From positions 1,998,501 through 2,062,500 of the forward strand of contig NZ_FLRH01000003.1 of NCBI RefSeq assembly GCF_900089585.1: 64,000 nucleotides of DNA, read 5' to 3'. This stretch comes from Micromonospora sediminicola (GTDB taxonomy: Bacteria > Actinomycetota > Actinomycetes > Mycobacteriales > Micromonosporaceae). Position 1 is the first letter of the stretch. Every line of letters begins with the position of its first letter. The notes beneath the pieces were generated by a model that saw nothing but the letters and a program-made list of their open reading frames with translations, had not been told where the DNA came from and did no database searches. The position numbers and the translations under genes were made by a program. Positions 34,253 through 43,706 of this stretch are shown here, in pieces.

Positions 34253-35518
34253 CTACAAAGATCGGTGGCGATCATCGCCGCTCTGGGTGGTTTTCCGGCC
34301 CCCTGGGCTCCCTGTCTGGCTCGGGACGGGTGCGACTGCCGGTACCACCGGGTCCAGCCTACCCACCGTCAGCGCGACCTGGAGCGCGAAGGCGTCCCGT
34401 GGGGCGAGCGGCGAGAAGCCGGTCACCTCGGCGATCCGCTTGAGCCGGTAGCGCACCGTGTTCGGGTGCACGAACAGCGCCCGGGCGGCGCTCTCCAGCG
34501 TGCCGCCGGCGGCGAAGAACGCGTCCAGCGTCTCCAGCAGCTCGCCGCCGGAGCGGGCCAGCGTCGCGTACACGTCGTGCCGCAACCGGCGGCGGGCCTC
34601 GGCGTCGCCGGCCAGGGCCCGCTCGGGCAGCAGTTCGGCGGCGGCGACCGGGCACGGCGCGGTCGGCCAGGCCGGCGCGGCCCGGAACCCGGCCAGCGCG
34701 GCCCGGGCGGACTCGGTCGCCTCGTCCAGGCTGGGCACGGCCGGACCGACCACCACCGGCCCGTCACCGAACGCGGTCCGCAGCTTCTCGGTCGCCGCCA
34801 GCGGGTCGGCCGCCCCGCCGAGCACGATGACCAGGCGGTCGCCGTGCACCCCGCCGATCACCTCGACGCCGATGCGCCGGGCCTGCCGGTAGACGGTGTG
34901 CAGCACGGCCGCCACCTCACCGCCGGGCGAGCGGCCCACCGCCACCGCCACCGGCGGCGCGTCCGACCAGCCCAGCGCGGCGGCCCGGCTGGCCAGCACG
35001 TCCGGCGAGTCGCCCCGCAGCAGCGCGTCGACCAGCAACGCCTGGAGCCGGGCGTCCCAGGAGCCCCGGCTCTCGGCGGCGCGGGCGTAGACCCTGGCGG
35101 CGGCGAACGCGATCTCCCGCGAGAAGCGCAGCACCGCCTCCCGCAGCGACTGCTCCTCGCCCGGCACGGCCAGGTCCGACACCTGCTCCTCGACCACCTC
35201 GATGGTCACCTTGATCAGCGCCACGGTCTGTTGGAGGGTGATCGAGCGGGCGAGCGCCTGCGGCGCGGCGGCGAAGACCTCGTCCGAGACCTCCTGGGTG
35301 CGGTCGGTCGCGCCGCCGCCCTGGCGCAGCCACTGCACCAGTGACCGCACGCCGGCCTGGGCGACCAGCATGACCCAGGAGCGCTGGTCGGCCGGCAGTT
35401 CCCGGAACCAGGGCAGCGTCTCGTCCATCCGGGCCACGCTGGCGGTGGCCAGGCCACCCGCCGCCCGCTCGATGCGGCGCAGCGTCGCCGACGTCTCGGT
35501 CCCGCCCGATTCGCTCAC
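34253..35518 (-). CDS. fasR: FasR-type fatty acid biosynthesis regulator (PucR/CdaR C-terminal HTH)
   Basis: A 421-aa regulator. It has an N-terminal alpha-helical sensor region, a middle GGDEF-like fold remnant (GVEVIGGVHGDRLVIVLGG) and a C-terminal PucR-type HTH (LESAARALFVHPNTVRYRLKRIAEVTGFSP). Located just upstream of fabD and on the same strand, as the Streptomyces FasR that activates the fab operon (known). The GTG at 35518 gives MSESGGTETSATLRRIE. A longer frame to 35593 has no good site. Confidence 0.88.
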   Translation of the reverse strand: MSESGGTETSATLRRIERAAGGLATASVARMDETLPWFRELPADQRSWVMLVAQAGVRSLVQWLRQGGGATDRTQEVSDEVFAAAPQALARSITLQQTVALIKVTIEVVEEQVSDLAVPGEEQSLREAVLRFSREIAFAAARVYARAAESRGSWDARLQALLVDALLRGDSPDVLASRAAALGWSDAPPVAVAVGRSPGGEVAAVLHTVYRQARRIGVEVIGGVHGDRLVIVLGGAADPLAATEKLRTAFGDGPVVVGPAVPSLDEATESARAALAGFRAAPAWPTAPCPVAAAELLPERALAGDAEARRRLRHDVYATLARSGGELLETLDAFFAAGGTLESAARALFVHPNTVRYRLKRIAEVTGFSPLAPRDAFALQVALTVGRLDPVVPAVAPVPSQTGSPGGRKTTQSGDDRHRSL

Positions 35519-35692
35519 CGCCCCAGCCTGACACGCCGTGACCAGCGGTTCCACTCCGAGGGCACGGGGCCGCCCCGGCCGGACGATCTCCACCGGTACG
35601 CGCTGACGATCTCGTCCGGCCGGGCCAGTACGGTGTCAGGGCGCGTCGGGGCGTTCCGTCCGGCGGGCGACGGCGAGATGGAGGAGACCGGG

Positions 35693-36022
35693 ATGGCGCA
35701 CGGGGAGGCCGAGCACGGCTGCGCCCAGGGCGAGCCCTGCCGGCCGGGTCACGAGCAGCCGGCGGCGGCCAAGCACCCGCGCCGGGCGGGCCTGACCCAC
35801 ACGGGTGAGCCCGCGGTCGGCCGGGGGCCCGAGCGCGCCGACGACGAGCCGGTGATGCCGCGTCAGCGCGCCGCCGAGCCGTCGCCGCACGCCGGCGATC
35901 CGACACCGGTGCCCAGCTGCCGCAGCGACCGGGCCGGCTGGGCCGGGGCCCACCGGCACGGCGCGGTGCGCCCGGGCAACCGCACGACGCGCCGGGAGCG
36001 GCCGCCGCGCCGCTGGTGCTGA
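35693..36022 (+). CDS. Possible small protein, function unknown
   Basis: A 109-aa frame with a good GGAGGAGACCGGG site and about 94% G/C at third positions. The sequence is polar (MAHGEAEHGCAQGEPCRPGH, then Pro/Arg-rich) with a Cys/His-containing N-terminus and a very basic end (RTTRRERPPRRWC). No family is recognised. The opposite strand has a longer open frame with poor codon pattern. Could be non-coding upstream sequence of the next gene. Confidence 0.4.
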   Translation: MAHGEAEHGCAQGEPCRPGHEQPAAAKHPRRAGLTHTGEPAVGRGPERADDEPVMPRQRAAEPSPHAGDPTPVPSCRSDRAGWAGAHRHGAVRPGNRTTRRERPPRRWC

Positions 36023-36058
36023 CCACGCGATCCCCGTCCGGCGGTTAGCGTGGGTGGG

Positions 36059-36985
36059 GTGAAGGCGATCGCGATCGACGCGTACGGGTCGGCCGACCTG
36101 CTGACCCCGCGCGAGCTGCCCACCCCGCCGGTCGGGCCGGACACGGTCCTGGTCCGGGTGCGGGCGGCCGGGGTGAACCCGGTCGACTGGAAGGTCCGCG
36201 AGGGGCACCTGGCGGGTGCCTTCCCGAGCCACTTCCCGCTGGTGCCGGGGTGGGACGCGGCCGGGGTGGTGGAGGCGGTCGGTCCGGCGGTGGCCGGGTT
36301 CGCCGTCGGCGACGAGGTGATCGGCTACGTCCGCCGCGACGACGTGCAGCACGGCACGTACGCCGAACTGGTCCCGGCCCCCGAGCGGTGCCTGGCCGAC
36401 AAGCCGGTGCGGGCGTCCTGGCCGGAGGCGGCCGGGCTGCCGCTGGCGGGGCTCACCGCGTACCAGGCGTTGCAGTTGGCCCGCACGGGCGCCGGCGACA
36501 CCGTGCTGGTGCACGGCGCGTCCGGTGGGGTGGGGCACCTCGCGGTGCAGGTGGCCCGGGCGCTCGGCGCGGACCGGGTGATCGGCACGGCGAGCGAGGC
36601 CAACCACGACTTCGTCCGGTCGCTGGGCGCGGAGCCGGTCGCCTACGGCGACGGCCTGCGGGACCGGGTCCGGGCGGTCGCGCCGGACGGGGTCGACGTG
36701 GTGCTGGACCTGTTCGGCGGCGACGCGCTCGACGTCTCCGCGGAGCTGATCGCCCGGCCGGCCCGGATGATCTCCACCGCCGATCCCGAGCACGTGACCA
36801 GGCTCGGCGGCACCTACCTCTTCGTGAAGCCGTCCGCGGCGGACCTGGCGGTGCTGGCCGGGTTGGTCGACGCGGGCCGGCTGACCGTGCACGTGGCCCG
36901 TACGCTCCCGCTGGCCGAGGCGGCCGAGGCGCACCGCCTCGTCGAGGCGGGGCACGTCCGGGGCAAGGTCGTGCTGACGGTCTGA
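36059..36985 (+). CDS. Zinc-less NADPH:quinone oxidoreductase-like protein
   Basis: A 308-aa medium-chain reductase without zinc-binding cysteines. It has AAGVNPVDWKVREG at the N-terminal domain, PGWDAAGVVEAVG, the nucleotide fold VLVHGASGGVGHLAVQVARALGA and the C-terminal KVVLTV. The family reduces quinones or enones with NADPH. The GTG at 36059 follows TAGCGT plus seven bases, a leaderless layout; a GTG three codons earlier is possible. It stands alone, convergent with the following gene. Confidence 0.9.
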   Translation: MKAIAIDAYGSADLLTPRELPTPPVGPDTVLVRVRAAGVNPVDWKVREGHLAGAFPSHFPLVPGWDAAGVVEAVGPAVAGFAVGDEVIGYVRRDDVQHGTYAELVPAPERCLADKPVRASWPEAAGLPLAGLTAYQALQLARTGAGDTVLVHGASGGVGHLAVQVARALGADRVIGTASEANHDFVRSLGAEPVAYGDGLRDRVRAVAPDGVDVVLDLFGGDALDVSAELIARPARMISTADPEHVTRLGGTYLFVKPSAADLAVLAGLVDAGRLTVHVARTLPLAEAAEAHRLVEAGHVRGKVVLTV

Positions 36986-36993
36986 GTCGACGC

Positions 36994-37656
36994 TCAGCGG
37001 GTGCGGCGACGCACCAGCAGCGCGATGCCGGCCAGCCCGGCCGTGATGACGACCACCACGCCGACGTTGAGCAGCAGCAGCCGCTGCAGCTCGCCGAGCG
37101 CGGTGTCGAGGTCCTGCACCGGGTCGAGCGCGTCCTCCGGCAGCACGCGCTCGCCGCCGCCGATGCCGCCGGAGAGCGTGTCGAACCGGGGCTCCAGCGG
37201 CACCCCGACCGAGCGCAGCGTCTCGGACATGTTGAGGCGCCCGAAGAACCAGCCGGCCCGGGGGCGGCTCAGGTCGGGCTGCTTGGCCGGCCGGTAGACC
37301 CGGGGCCCGCCCTTCGCCAGCGGGAAGAGGTCGAAGGTGTTCTTCGGGGTGCCGGCGACGAGCACCACCACCGTGTACTTCGGACCGAGGTCCTTGGCGG
37401 CGGGACCGCGCAGCTGACCGGTCGTGCCCAGCCACTTGACCTGGTCGACGATCAAGTTCACGTCGGCCGGGCGGGTGTCGGCCCGCAACCGGAGCGGCTG
37501 GTCGAGCCGGTCGCCGGTGATGTCCACCCCACCCGGGGCGAGCTTCGGCTTGGGTGCGGCCTGGGCCGCCGCCGGGCCGGCCAGGGCCAGCGAGCACACC
37601 AGTGCCACCGCCGCCCCGGTCAGGACGGTCAACACCCGTCTCACCTTCCGGACCAT
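36994..37656 (-). CDS. Secreted/membrane protein with C-terminal anchor, function unknown
   Basis: A 220-aa protein with a signal peptide (VLTVLTGAAVALVCSLALAGPAAAQA), an extracytoplasmic domain (KYTVVVLVAGTPKNTFDLFPLAKGG and LDQPLRLRADTRPADVNL) and a C-terminal membrane helix (LLLLNVGVVVVITAGLAGIALLVRRR). The topology is that of a type I membrane protein. No known domain is recognised. It lies between convergent and divergent neighbours, near copC. Confidence 0.75.
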   Translation of the reverse strand: MVRKVRRVLTVLTGAAVALVCSLALAGPAAAQAAPKPKLAPGGVDITGDRLDQPLRLRADTRPADVNLIVDQVKWLGTTGQLRGPAAKDLGPKYTVVVLVAGTPKNTFDLFPLAKGGPRVYRPAKQPDLSRPRAGWFFGRLNMSETLRSVGVPLEPRFDTLSGGIGGGERVLPEDALDPVQDLDTALGELQRLLLLNVGVVVVITAGLAGIALLVRRRTR

Positions 37657-37846
37657 CGCCGCCTCCTCGCCCCGTTCGATGGCTGGCTTTCGCTGCGGGT
37701 CACACTGGACCTGTCCACCTCAAAGACTCCGCAGAACGTCGCCTGGTTGCAGCTGGTGGAAGAGTATTTGGAACTATCTGCGAGCTGAGACCGACCAATA
37801 GCCGGCCGATGATCAGCGGCCGGATCCTACCCGGATGGAGGGGCTC

Positions 37847-38476
37847 ATGGGGGGCAGGGTTGTCCGTGTGGCGCGTACCTGGCTGGTGGTCCTCGGGGTG
37901 GCGGCGGGAGCGTCGCTGCTGCTGCCGGCCGCCCCGGCTTTCGCGCACAACTCCCTGACCGGCAGCGATCCGCAGAACGGGGCCCGGTTGGCCGCCGCGC
38001 CGAAGCGGATCGAGTTGCGGTTCCTGGCCACACCGAAGGAGGCCACGACGAAGGTCACCGTCACCGGGCCGGACAACGTGGTCGCCGCGGGCGGCGCGCC
38101 GACGTTCGCCGGCAAGCGGGTGAGCGTGCCGTTCAAGCCGGGCGCCGCGGGGCTCTACATCGTGACCTACCAGCTCGCCTCCGACGACGGACACCCGGTC
38201 AAGGGGGAGATCCGGTTCACCCTGACCACGGGCACGCCGGCCGAGCCGCCGTCGGCGAGCGCCGCGCCTGGCAGCGCCACGCCGACCACCGCGCCGGCAT
38301 CCACCGCCGCCGGCTCGCCGTCCGCCGGCTCGCCGTCCGCGGCGAGCCCGTCCCCGGCCGCCGCCGGGGACGACGACGGGGGTACGGGCTGGCTCTGGAC
38401 CGTCGTCCCGGTGGTGGTGCTGGGGCTGCTCCTGGTCGGAGCGCTCGTGCTGCGCCGTCGCGCCACCCGCCGCTGA
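37847..38476 (+). CDS. CopC-domain protein with C-terminal membrane anchor
   Basis: A 209-aa exported protein. Signal peptide ends at AFA/H, so the mature protein begins HNSLTGSDPQNGARL, the N-terminal His being the usual copper ligand. The CopC beta-barrel (FLATPKEATTKVTVTG ... YIVTYQLASDDGHPVKGEIRFTL) holds the second His in DDGHPVKG. An Ala/Ser/Pro linker leads to one membrane helix (WTVVPVVVLGLLLVGALVL). It probably binds copper outside the cell. The ATG at 37847 follows GGAGGGGC. An upstream ATG at 37835 is less likely. Confidence 0.88.
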   Translation: MGGRVVRVARTWLVVLGVAAGASLLLPAAPAFAHNSLTGSDPQNGARLAAAPKRIELRFLATPKEATTKVTVTGPDNVVAAGGAPTFAGKRVSVPFKPGAAGLYIVTYQLASDDGHPVKGEIRFTLTTGTPAEPPSASAAPGSATPTTAPASTAAGSPSAGSPSAASPSPAAAGDDDGGTGWLWTVVPVVVLGLLLVGALVLRRRATRR

Positions 38477-38529
38477 CCCGGGCGAGCACGCCGAACACGG
38501 TGCGTGACGGCCGCGGGAGAAGGACGAAC

Positions 38530-38585
38530 GTGCGAGCGATATACCGCTGAGTCATATTTATGACTCAGCGGTATATCGCTCGCAC
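38530..38585. repeat. 27-bp perfect inverted repeat with 2-base loop
   Basis: Arms run 38530-38556 and 38559-38585; the inner part reads TACCGCTGAGTCATA / TATGACTCAGCGGTA around TT. AT-rich compared with the surroundings. A decayed copy with the same core (TCATGACTCAGCGGTATACC) is at 55865-55915. Likely a mobile-type hairpin or a terminator behind copC. Confidence 0.85.
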
Positions 38586-38675
38586 CTGTATCGGCTCTCG
38601 GCCGCGACACGCCTGCGGACGACACGCCGGCCGGCTCCCCCACAGGCCCGCCGGGCCATGCCGCGGGATCGTGCG

Positions 38676-38850
38676 GCGTCGGGCCGCGCCGCCGGGCCAG
38701 CCGGGCAACGCCTGGGACACGCCGTGTCGCGCCGCGCCGCCGGGTCCGCCGGGACACGCCGTGTCAGGCCGCGCCGCCGGGTCCGCCGGGACACGCCGTG
38801 TCGGGCCGCGCCGCTGGGTCCACCCCGTCGGGCCGCGCCGCCGGGCCCGC
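38676..38850. repeat. 37-bp tandem repeat array
   Basis: Three good units of 37 bp start at 38714, 38751 and 38788, each beginning GGGACACGCCGTGTC and continuing GGCCGCGCCGCCGGGTC. Degenerate units flank them on both sides (from about 38676 and to 38850). Each unit holds the small dyad GACACG-C-CGTGTC. It lies in the 440-bp gap between copC and gltX. No frame through it looks coding. Confidence 0.8.
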
Positions 38851-38916
38851 CCCGCCGGAGGGCCCGGTCGGGGCGTCCGCGGAGCGACCGTCACGGGGCG
38901 ACCGCGCCGGGCCGGG

Positions 38917-40326
38917 TCAGACCAGGCGTACCCGGGCGGCGCGCAGCCGGGTGAGCGTGCGGTCGCGGCCGAGCACCTCCAGGGACTCGAACAGCGGCAG
39001 CCCGACGGTGCGTCCGGTGACCGCGACCCGGACCGGCGCCTGTGCCTTGCCCAGCTTCAGCCCGCGCTCCGCGCCGACCGCCTCCAGCGTGGCCTTCAGC
39101 GACTCGGCGTCCCACGAGCCGAGCGCGTCGAACGCGGCGATCGCGGCGTCCAGCAGCTCGGCGGCGCCCTCCTTCATCGCCTTCGCCCAGGCCGCCTCGT
39201 CGATCAGCGGGTCGGCCAGGAAGAGGAAGTCGACGTTCGGCACGATCTCGCTGAGGACCGCGATCCGGGTCTGCGCCAGCGGGGCCACCGCGGCGAACGC
39301 GGCCGGGTCGAACTCGGCCGGCTGCCACGGCGGCGGGGCGATCGTGTCGGTGCCGGTGAGCCACGGCTGGCAGGCGGCGACGAAGTCCTCCAGCGGCAGC
39401 GCCCGGATGTACTCCCCGTTGAAGGCCCGCAGCTTCTTCTCGTCGAAGAAGGCGGGGGAGGGGTTGACCTCGTCGAGCCGGAACTCGTCCTCGATCACCG
39501 ACCAGGGCACGATCTCCCGGTCGCCGGAGGGCGCCCAGCCGAGCAGCATCAGGTAGTTGCGCATCGCGTCGGCGAGGTAGCCCTCGTCCCGGTACGCCTC
39601 CAGGGCGACCTTGTCGCGCCGCTTGGACAGCTTCTGCCGCTTCTCGTTGACCACCACCGGCACGTGCGCCCAGATCGGCGGCTTGACCCCGAGCGCGTCC
39701 CAGAGCAACTGCTGCTTCGGGGTGTTGGGCAGGTGCTCCTCGGCCCGGATCACGTGGGTGATCCCCATGGTCATGTCGTCGACCACGTTGGCGAGCAGGA
39801 AGACCGGCGACCCGTCTCCACGGGCGATGACGAAGTCCTCGATCAGCTTGTTCTCGAACGTCGGCTCGCCCCGGATCAGGTCGACCACCACGGTCTCGCC
39901 CTCGTCCGGCGTACGGAAGCGCAGTGCCCGGCCCTCGCCCGGCCCCAGGCCGCGGTCCCGGCAGAAGCCGTCGTAGCCACGCTGCTGGGGGCCGGTACGC
40001 GCCTGCACGTCCTCGCGGGTGCAGTCGCAGTAGTAGGCCCGGCCGCCGTCGTACAGGCGCTGGGCGGCGGCACGGTGCTCGCCGGCGTAGGAGGACTGGA
40101 AGTACGGGCCCTCGTAGCTGCCCCGCGAGATGCCGATCCAGTCGAGCGCGGAGAGGATGCCCTCGGTCCACTCGGGCTTGTTGCGGGCCGCGTCGGTGTC
40201 CTCGACGCGGAGCACGAACACCCCGCCCTGCTGCTTGGCGAAGATCCAGTTCTGCAGCGCCGAGCGGGCGCCGCCGACGTGGAACATTCCGGTCGGGGAG
40301 GGGGCGAAGCGTACACGTACCGTCAC
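38917..40326 (-). CDS. gltX: Glutamyl-tRNA synthetase
   Basis: A 469-aa class I synthetase charging tRNA-Glu (and tRNA-Gln in organisms that lack GlnRS). The HIGH-type motif is [16 protein letters not shown] and the KMSKS-type loop is KLSKRRDKV. The family signature [14 protein letters not shown] is present. Cysteines at [10 protein letters not shown] may bind zinc. Its start is preceded by a GGGGGACGTGACG stretch. The opposite end is near the tandem-repeat gap. Confidence 0.95.
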   Translation of the reverse strand: MTVRVRFAPSPTGMFHVGGARSALQNWIFAKQQGGVFVLRVEDTDAARNKPEWTEGILSALDWIGISRGSYEGPYFQSSYAGEHRAAAQRLYDGGRAYYCDCTREDVQARTGPQQRGYDGFCRDRGLGPGEGRALRFRTPDEGETVVVDLIRGEPTFENKLIEDFVIARGDGSPVFLLANVVDDMTMGITHVIRAEEHLPNTPKQQLLWDALGVKPPIWAHVPVVVNEKRQKLSKRRDKVALEAYRDEGYLADAMRNYLMLLGWAPSGDREIVPWSVIEDEFRLDEVNPSPAFFDEKKLRAFNGEYIRALPLEDFVAACQPWLTGTDTIAPPPWQPAEFDPAAFAAVAPLAQTRIAVLSEIVPNVDFLFLADPLIDEAAWAKAMKEGAAELLDAAIAAFDALGSWDAESLKATLEAVGAERGLKLGKAQAPVRVAVTGRTVGLPLFESLEVLGRDRTLTRLRAARVRLV

Positions 40327-40354
40327 GTCCCCCAGCCTACGGCGGGCCGCGACC

Positions 40355-40412
40355 GAGAAAGGAAGGGCCCCTTCTTAACGCCTCCGGAGGTGAAGGGGCC
40401 CCCTTTTAACAC
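40355..40412. repeat. GGGCCCC hairpin repeat, copy 4 (terminator)
   Basis: GAAAGGAAGGGCCCCTTCTTAAC, split here as arm plus CTTAAC, followed by GCCTCCGGAGGTGAAG and GGGGCCCCCTTTTAAC. It sits between the MFS gene (ending 40442 on the minus strand) and gltX. A smaller CGCGCC-AACA-GGCGCG hairpin follows at about 40413-40428. Confidence 0.8.
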
Positions 40413-40441
40413 GCGCCAACAGGCGCGACGGCTGGCGGGCG

Positions 40442-41719
40442 TCACGGCACGGAGCGGATCTTCACCACCAGGGCGCTGCCGAGCAGGGTGACCGCCGCGG
40501 TCACCGCGTACAGCGTCGGGTAGCCGCCGAGGTGCACGACGATCGGCGCGGACAGCGCCGGACCGAGCACCTGTGGCGCCGAGTTGGCAATGTTGATCAC
40601 GCCGAGGTCCTTGGCCCGGTCGGTGGCGGCCGGCAGCACCTGGGTGATCAACGCGGCGTCCACCGCCAGGTAGACGCCGTAGCCCGCGCCGAGCAGCAGC
40701 GCGGCCACGATCGCCATCGGCCAGACCGGCGCGACGGCGAGCAGCGTCGCCGCCACCGCCATGATCAGCCCGGACACGATCACGAAGACCTTGCGCCGGC
40801 CGGAGCGGTCGGAGAGTCGCCCGGCGACCACGGCGGTGAGCATCATGCCCAGCGTGTAGAGCAGGATCAGCACCAGCAGCGAGCCCTCGGGGTCGGCCAC
40901 CCGCACCCCGTCGGTGAGGAAGTAGAGCAGGTAGAGCGTGCCGAGCGCGTTGCCGGTCTGCACCAGGAAGCGGGTGAACCAGGCCCAGGCGAAGTCGGGG
41001 TGGCGGCGCGGGCTGATCCACATCGAGGCGAGCAGGGCGCGCAGCCGCACCGGCGACCGGTGCTCCCGGGGCAGCGGGTCGTCCTGGGTGAGCAGCGCGA
41101 ACGGCAGTGACAGCAGCAGCACGGCGAGCGCGATCGCCGCGTACCCGGCCGCGTTTCCGGTCACCACGGCGGTGACCAGCACCGCGCCCAGCACCAGGCC
41201 GAGCGCCTGCGGGATGCCCACCCAGCCCGAGACGCCGCCGCGCTGCGCCACCGGCACCCGGTCCGGGATCGCGGCGGTGAGGCTGGCCAGCATCGCGTTG
41301 AAGCAGACCTGCGCGGCCACCCAGGCCACCGCCACCCCGGCGATGCTGTCCTGCCGGGCCAGCAGCACCAGGGCGGCCGCGCCGACCACCGCGCCGGTCG
41401 CGGTCCAGACGTGCCGGCGGCCGAAGTGCCGGTTGGCCAGCCGCAGCGAGGTACGGTCCGACAGGGCCCCGGCGAGCGGGTTGGCCAGCACCGCGGCGAG
41501 CGCGCCGAGGCCGGTCACCACCGCCAGCATGGCCTCCTTGTCGCCCGGCGCGATCCGTTCCACCTGCTGCGGCAGCAGGACCTGGATCGGGGTGAAGAAC
41601 GCCATCCAGACGCCCAGGTTGGCCGCGAAGATCAGCGCGATCCAGCTCCGCCGGACCGGCACCGTCGGCTCGGCGAGCGCCGCCGGCAGCGAGGCCGGCG
41701 TCGGGTTCACCGTGGTCAT
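40442..41719 (-). CDS. MFS transporter, probable beta-glucoside permease
   Basis: A 425-aa MFS protein with 12 predicted helices, an aromatic-poor cytoplasmic loop and the loop 8-9 pattern GRLSDRSGRRKVFVI of major facilitators. The start overlaps the stop of the beta-glucosidase gene (TCAT at 41716-41719), so the two are coupled. Together they suggest import of a beta-glucoside and intracellular cleavage (inference). The transporter family resembles sugar/proton symporters. Confidence 0.88.
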   Translation of the reverse strand: MTTVNPTPASLPAALAEPTVPVRRSWIALIFAANLGVWMAFFTPIQVLLPQQVERIAPGDKEAMLAVVTGLGALAAVLANPLAGALSDRTSLRLANRHFGRRHVWTATGAVVGAAALVLLARQDSIAGVAVAWVAAQVCFNAMLASLTAAIPDRVPVAQRGGVSGWVGIPQALGLVLGAVLVTAVVTGNAAGYAAIALAVLLLSLPFALLTQDDPLPREHRSPVRLRALLASMWISPRRHPDFAWAWFTRFLVQTGNALGTLYLLYFLTDGVRVADPEGSLLVLILLYTLGMMLTAVVAGRLSDRSGRRKVFVIVSGLIMAVAATLLAVAPVWPMAIVAALLLGAGYGVYLAVDAALITQVLPAATDRAKDLGVINIANSAPQVLGPALSAPIVVHLGGYPTLYAVTAAVTLLGSALVVKIRSVP

Positions 41720-43041
41720 CGCCGCACCAGGTCACGGAACCAGGCGTACGACGACTTCGGCGTGCGCCGCTGGGTCGGGTAGTCGACGTGCACCAGGCCG
41801 AAGCGCTTGGTGAACCCCTCGGCCCACTCCCAGTTGTCCAGCAGCGACCAGACGAAGTACCCGGTCACCGGCACGCCCGCGCCGATCGCCTCGTGCACCG
41901 CGCGCACGTGCCCGTCCAGGTAGGCGATCCGCTCCGGGTCGTCCACCCGGCCCTGGGCGTCGGGCGCGTCGTCGTACGCGCACCCGCTCTCGGTGACCTG
42001 GATCTCCGGCAGCGCGTCGCCGTACCGGTCCCGTAGCTGGAGCAGCAGCTCACGCAGGCCGTCCGGGGCGACCGGCCAGTCGAACGCGGTACGCGGGTAA
42101 CCGTCCAGCGGCACGATCTCGAACGGAAGCGGCGACCCTTCCTCGGGCGCGCGGATGCCCGTCGGGTTGTAGTAGTTCACGCCGAGCACCTCGATCGGCG
42201 CGGCGATGACGTCCAGGTCGCCGTCGCGGACCACGGTCGGGTCGACGCCGGGCGCGTCGGGGTAGCCGAGACCGAGCAGCGGGTCGGTGAAGAGCCGGTT
42301 GTGCAGCGCGTCGTACGCCGCGGCGGCCCGGTCGACGTCACTGTCCCCGGCCGGCCGCACCGGCGAGTAGTTGTTGGCGATCGCCACCGGGCTCGCGGTG
42401 CGGGCCCGCAGCGCGGCCACCGCGAGACCGTGCCCGAGGAGCTGGTGGTGCGCGACCGGGAAGGCGTCGAAGAGCAGCACCCGGCCCGGCGCGTGCACGC
42501 CCATGCCGTGTCCGAGGCTCATGTGGATGAACGGCTCGTTGAGGGTGATCCAGAGCTTCACCCGGTCGCCGAGGCGGGCCGCGGTCACGTCGGCGTACTC
42601 GGCGAAGCGGGCCGCGGTGTCCCGGTTCAGCCAGCCGCCGGCGTCCTCCAGTGCCTGCGGCAGGTCCCAGTGGAAGAGCGTGGCGACCGGGTCCACGCCG
42701 GCCGCGAGCAGACCGTCCACCAGCCGGTCGTAGAAGTCCAGCCCGGCCGTCAGGGCCGGACCGGCGCCGGTGGGCTGGATCCGGGGCCAGGAGATCGAGA
42801 ACCGGTACGCGGACACCCCCAGCCCGGCCAGCAGCGCGGTGTCCTCGGCGTACCGGTGGTGGTGGTCGCACGCCTCGTCGCCGGTGCTGCCGTCGACGAT
42901 CCGTCCGGGCTCGCGGGCGAACGTGTCCCAGATGGACGGCCCGCGACCGTCGACGGTGGTCGCCCCCTCGATCTGGTACGCGGAGGTGGACACCCCCCAG
43001 CGGAAGCCGGCGGGGAAGTCGGGCATCGGCGCGGTCGTCAA
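41716..43041 (-). CDS. GH1 beta-glucosidase
   Basis: A 441-aa family 1 glycosidase without signal peptide, so cytoplasmic. The acid/base Glu is in ITLNEPF, and the nucleophile region reads VTESGCAYDD (usual form TENG). Substrate-binding residues GVSTSAYQIEGA and WSLLDNWEWAEGF are standard. The TTG at 43041 was chosen because GGGAGGG precedes it by 4 bases; the ATG at 43026 lacks a site. Coupled to the MFS transporter, the pair probably handles beta-glucosides. Confidence 0.92.
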   Translation of the reverse strand: MTTAPMPDFPAGFRWGVSTSAYQIEGATTVDGRGPSIWDTFAREPGRIVDGSTGDEACDHHHRYAEDTALLAGLGVSAYRFSISWPRIQPTGAGPALTAGLDFYDRLVDGLLAAGVDPVATLFHWDLPQALEDAGGWLNRDTAARFAEYADVTAARLGDRVKLWITLNEPFIHMSLGHGMGVHAPGRVLLFDAFPVAHHQLLGHGLAVAALRARTASPVAIANNYSPVRPAGDSDVDRAAAAYDALHNRLFTDPLLGLGYPDAPGVDPTVVRDGDLDVIAAPIEVLGVNYYNPTGIRAPEEGSPLPFEIVPLDGYPRTAFDWPVAPDGLRELLLQLRDRYGDALPEIQVTESGCAYDDAPDAQGRVDDPERIAYLDGHVRAVHEAIGAGVPVTGYFVWSLLDNWEWAEGFTKRFGLVHVDYPTQRRTPKSSYAWFRDLVRR

Positions 43042-43228
43042 GTCACCCTCCCGAGACGTGAAGCGTGTTCGCGACTCTAGGGCTCCGACGACCGCCGCGC
43101 CATAGGCCGGAAAGCGTCGACGGCACAAGGGTTTCCGGCGTGTCTTCTCCGAACTCGTCCGCTTAAGTCCGATTTACACATAGAGTGCCGAATATCGCGG
43201 ATGTGATTTAAGTGGGGGAAAGATACTC

Positions 43229-43675
43229 ATGATCCTCGTGGAACGCAGCGCACACGTGGCGGCGCCGGTGGAAGTGGTCTGGGACGTCGTGCAGCGGGCC
43301 GAGCAGCTGCCGGCCTGGCTGGCGGGGGTCCGCGCGGCCGAGGTCCTCTCGGGGGAGGGATTCGGCCGGCGACAACTGGTCCAGGCCGGACGCGGCTCCG
43401 CGCACGAGGCCGAGGTGATCGCCTACCAGGAGCCGACCCTGATCGGCTGGCGCGAACGGGCCAAGGGCGCGGGCGCCCGGGCCGAGGCGCGCACCGAGAT
43501 CTACGTCCAGCTGACCGCGGACGAGGAGGACGGTGGCACCGTCGTACGACTGATCGTCGTGCGGTGGCCCGCCGGCCCCGTCAAGGCCGCCCTGCTGCGG
43601 CTCGGCCTGCGCCGGGTCGGCGCCGACCTGGAGGACTCGCTGGCCCGGCTGACCGACCTGGCCGCCGTCGGCTGA
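43229..43675 (+). CDS. SRPBCC (START-like) protein
   Basis: A 148-aa protein with the SRPBCC pattern: ILVERSAHVAAPVEVVWDVV and then AEQLPAWLAGV at the N-terminus, a central beta sheet and a C-terminal helix (ALLRLGLRRVGADLEDSLARL). It binds a hydrophobic ligand in a cavity; activity unknown. The ATG follows GGGGGAAAG. The upstream region is AT-rich with TATCGCGGATG-type promoter DNA. A strong terminator follows. Confidence 0.85.
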   Translation: MILVERSAHVAAPVEVVWDVVQRAEQLPAWLAGVRAAEVLSGEGFGRRQLVQAGRGSAHEAEVIAYQEPTLIGWRERAKGAGARAEARTEIYVQLTADEEDGGTVVRLIVVRWPAGPVKAALLRLGLRRVGADLEDSLARLTDLAAVG

Positions 43676-43706
43676 CCGAGCCCGTCCCGGCGTCGCCCGC
43701 GATGGT

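Noticed and set aside
35636-37597. 653-codon minus-strand frame
   Set aside because: Opposes the quinone reductase gene and has poor codon position bias; the short plus frame at 35693 fits better.
38676-38850. CRISPR array
   Set aside because: Units are directly adjacent with no unique spacers, and no cas gene is present.
38565-38894. Minus-strand frame through the 37-bp tandem repeats
   Set aside because: Pure product of the repeat; Pro/Arg/Ala periodicity and no ribosome site.
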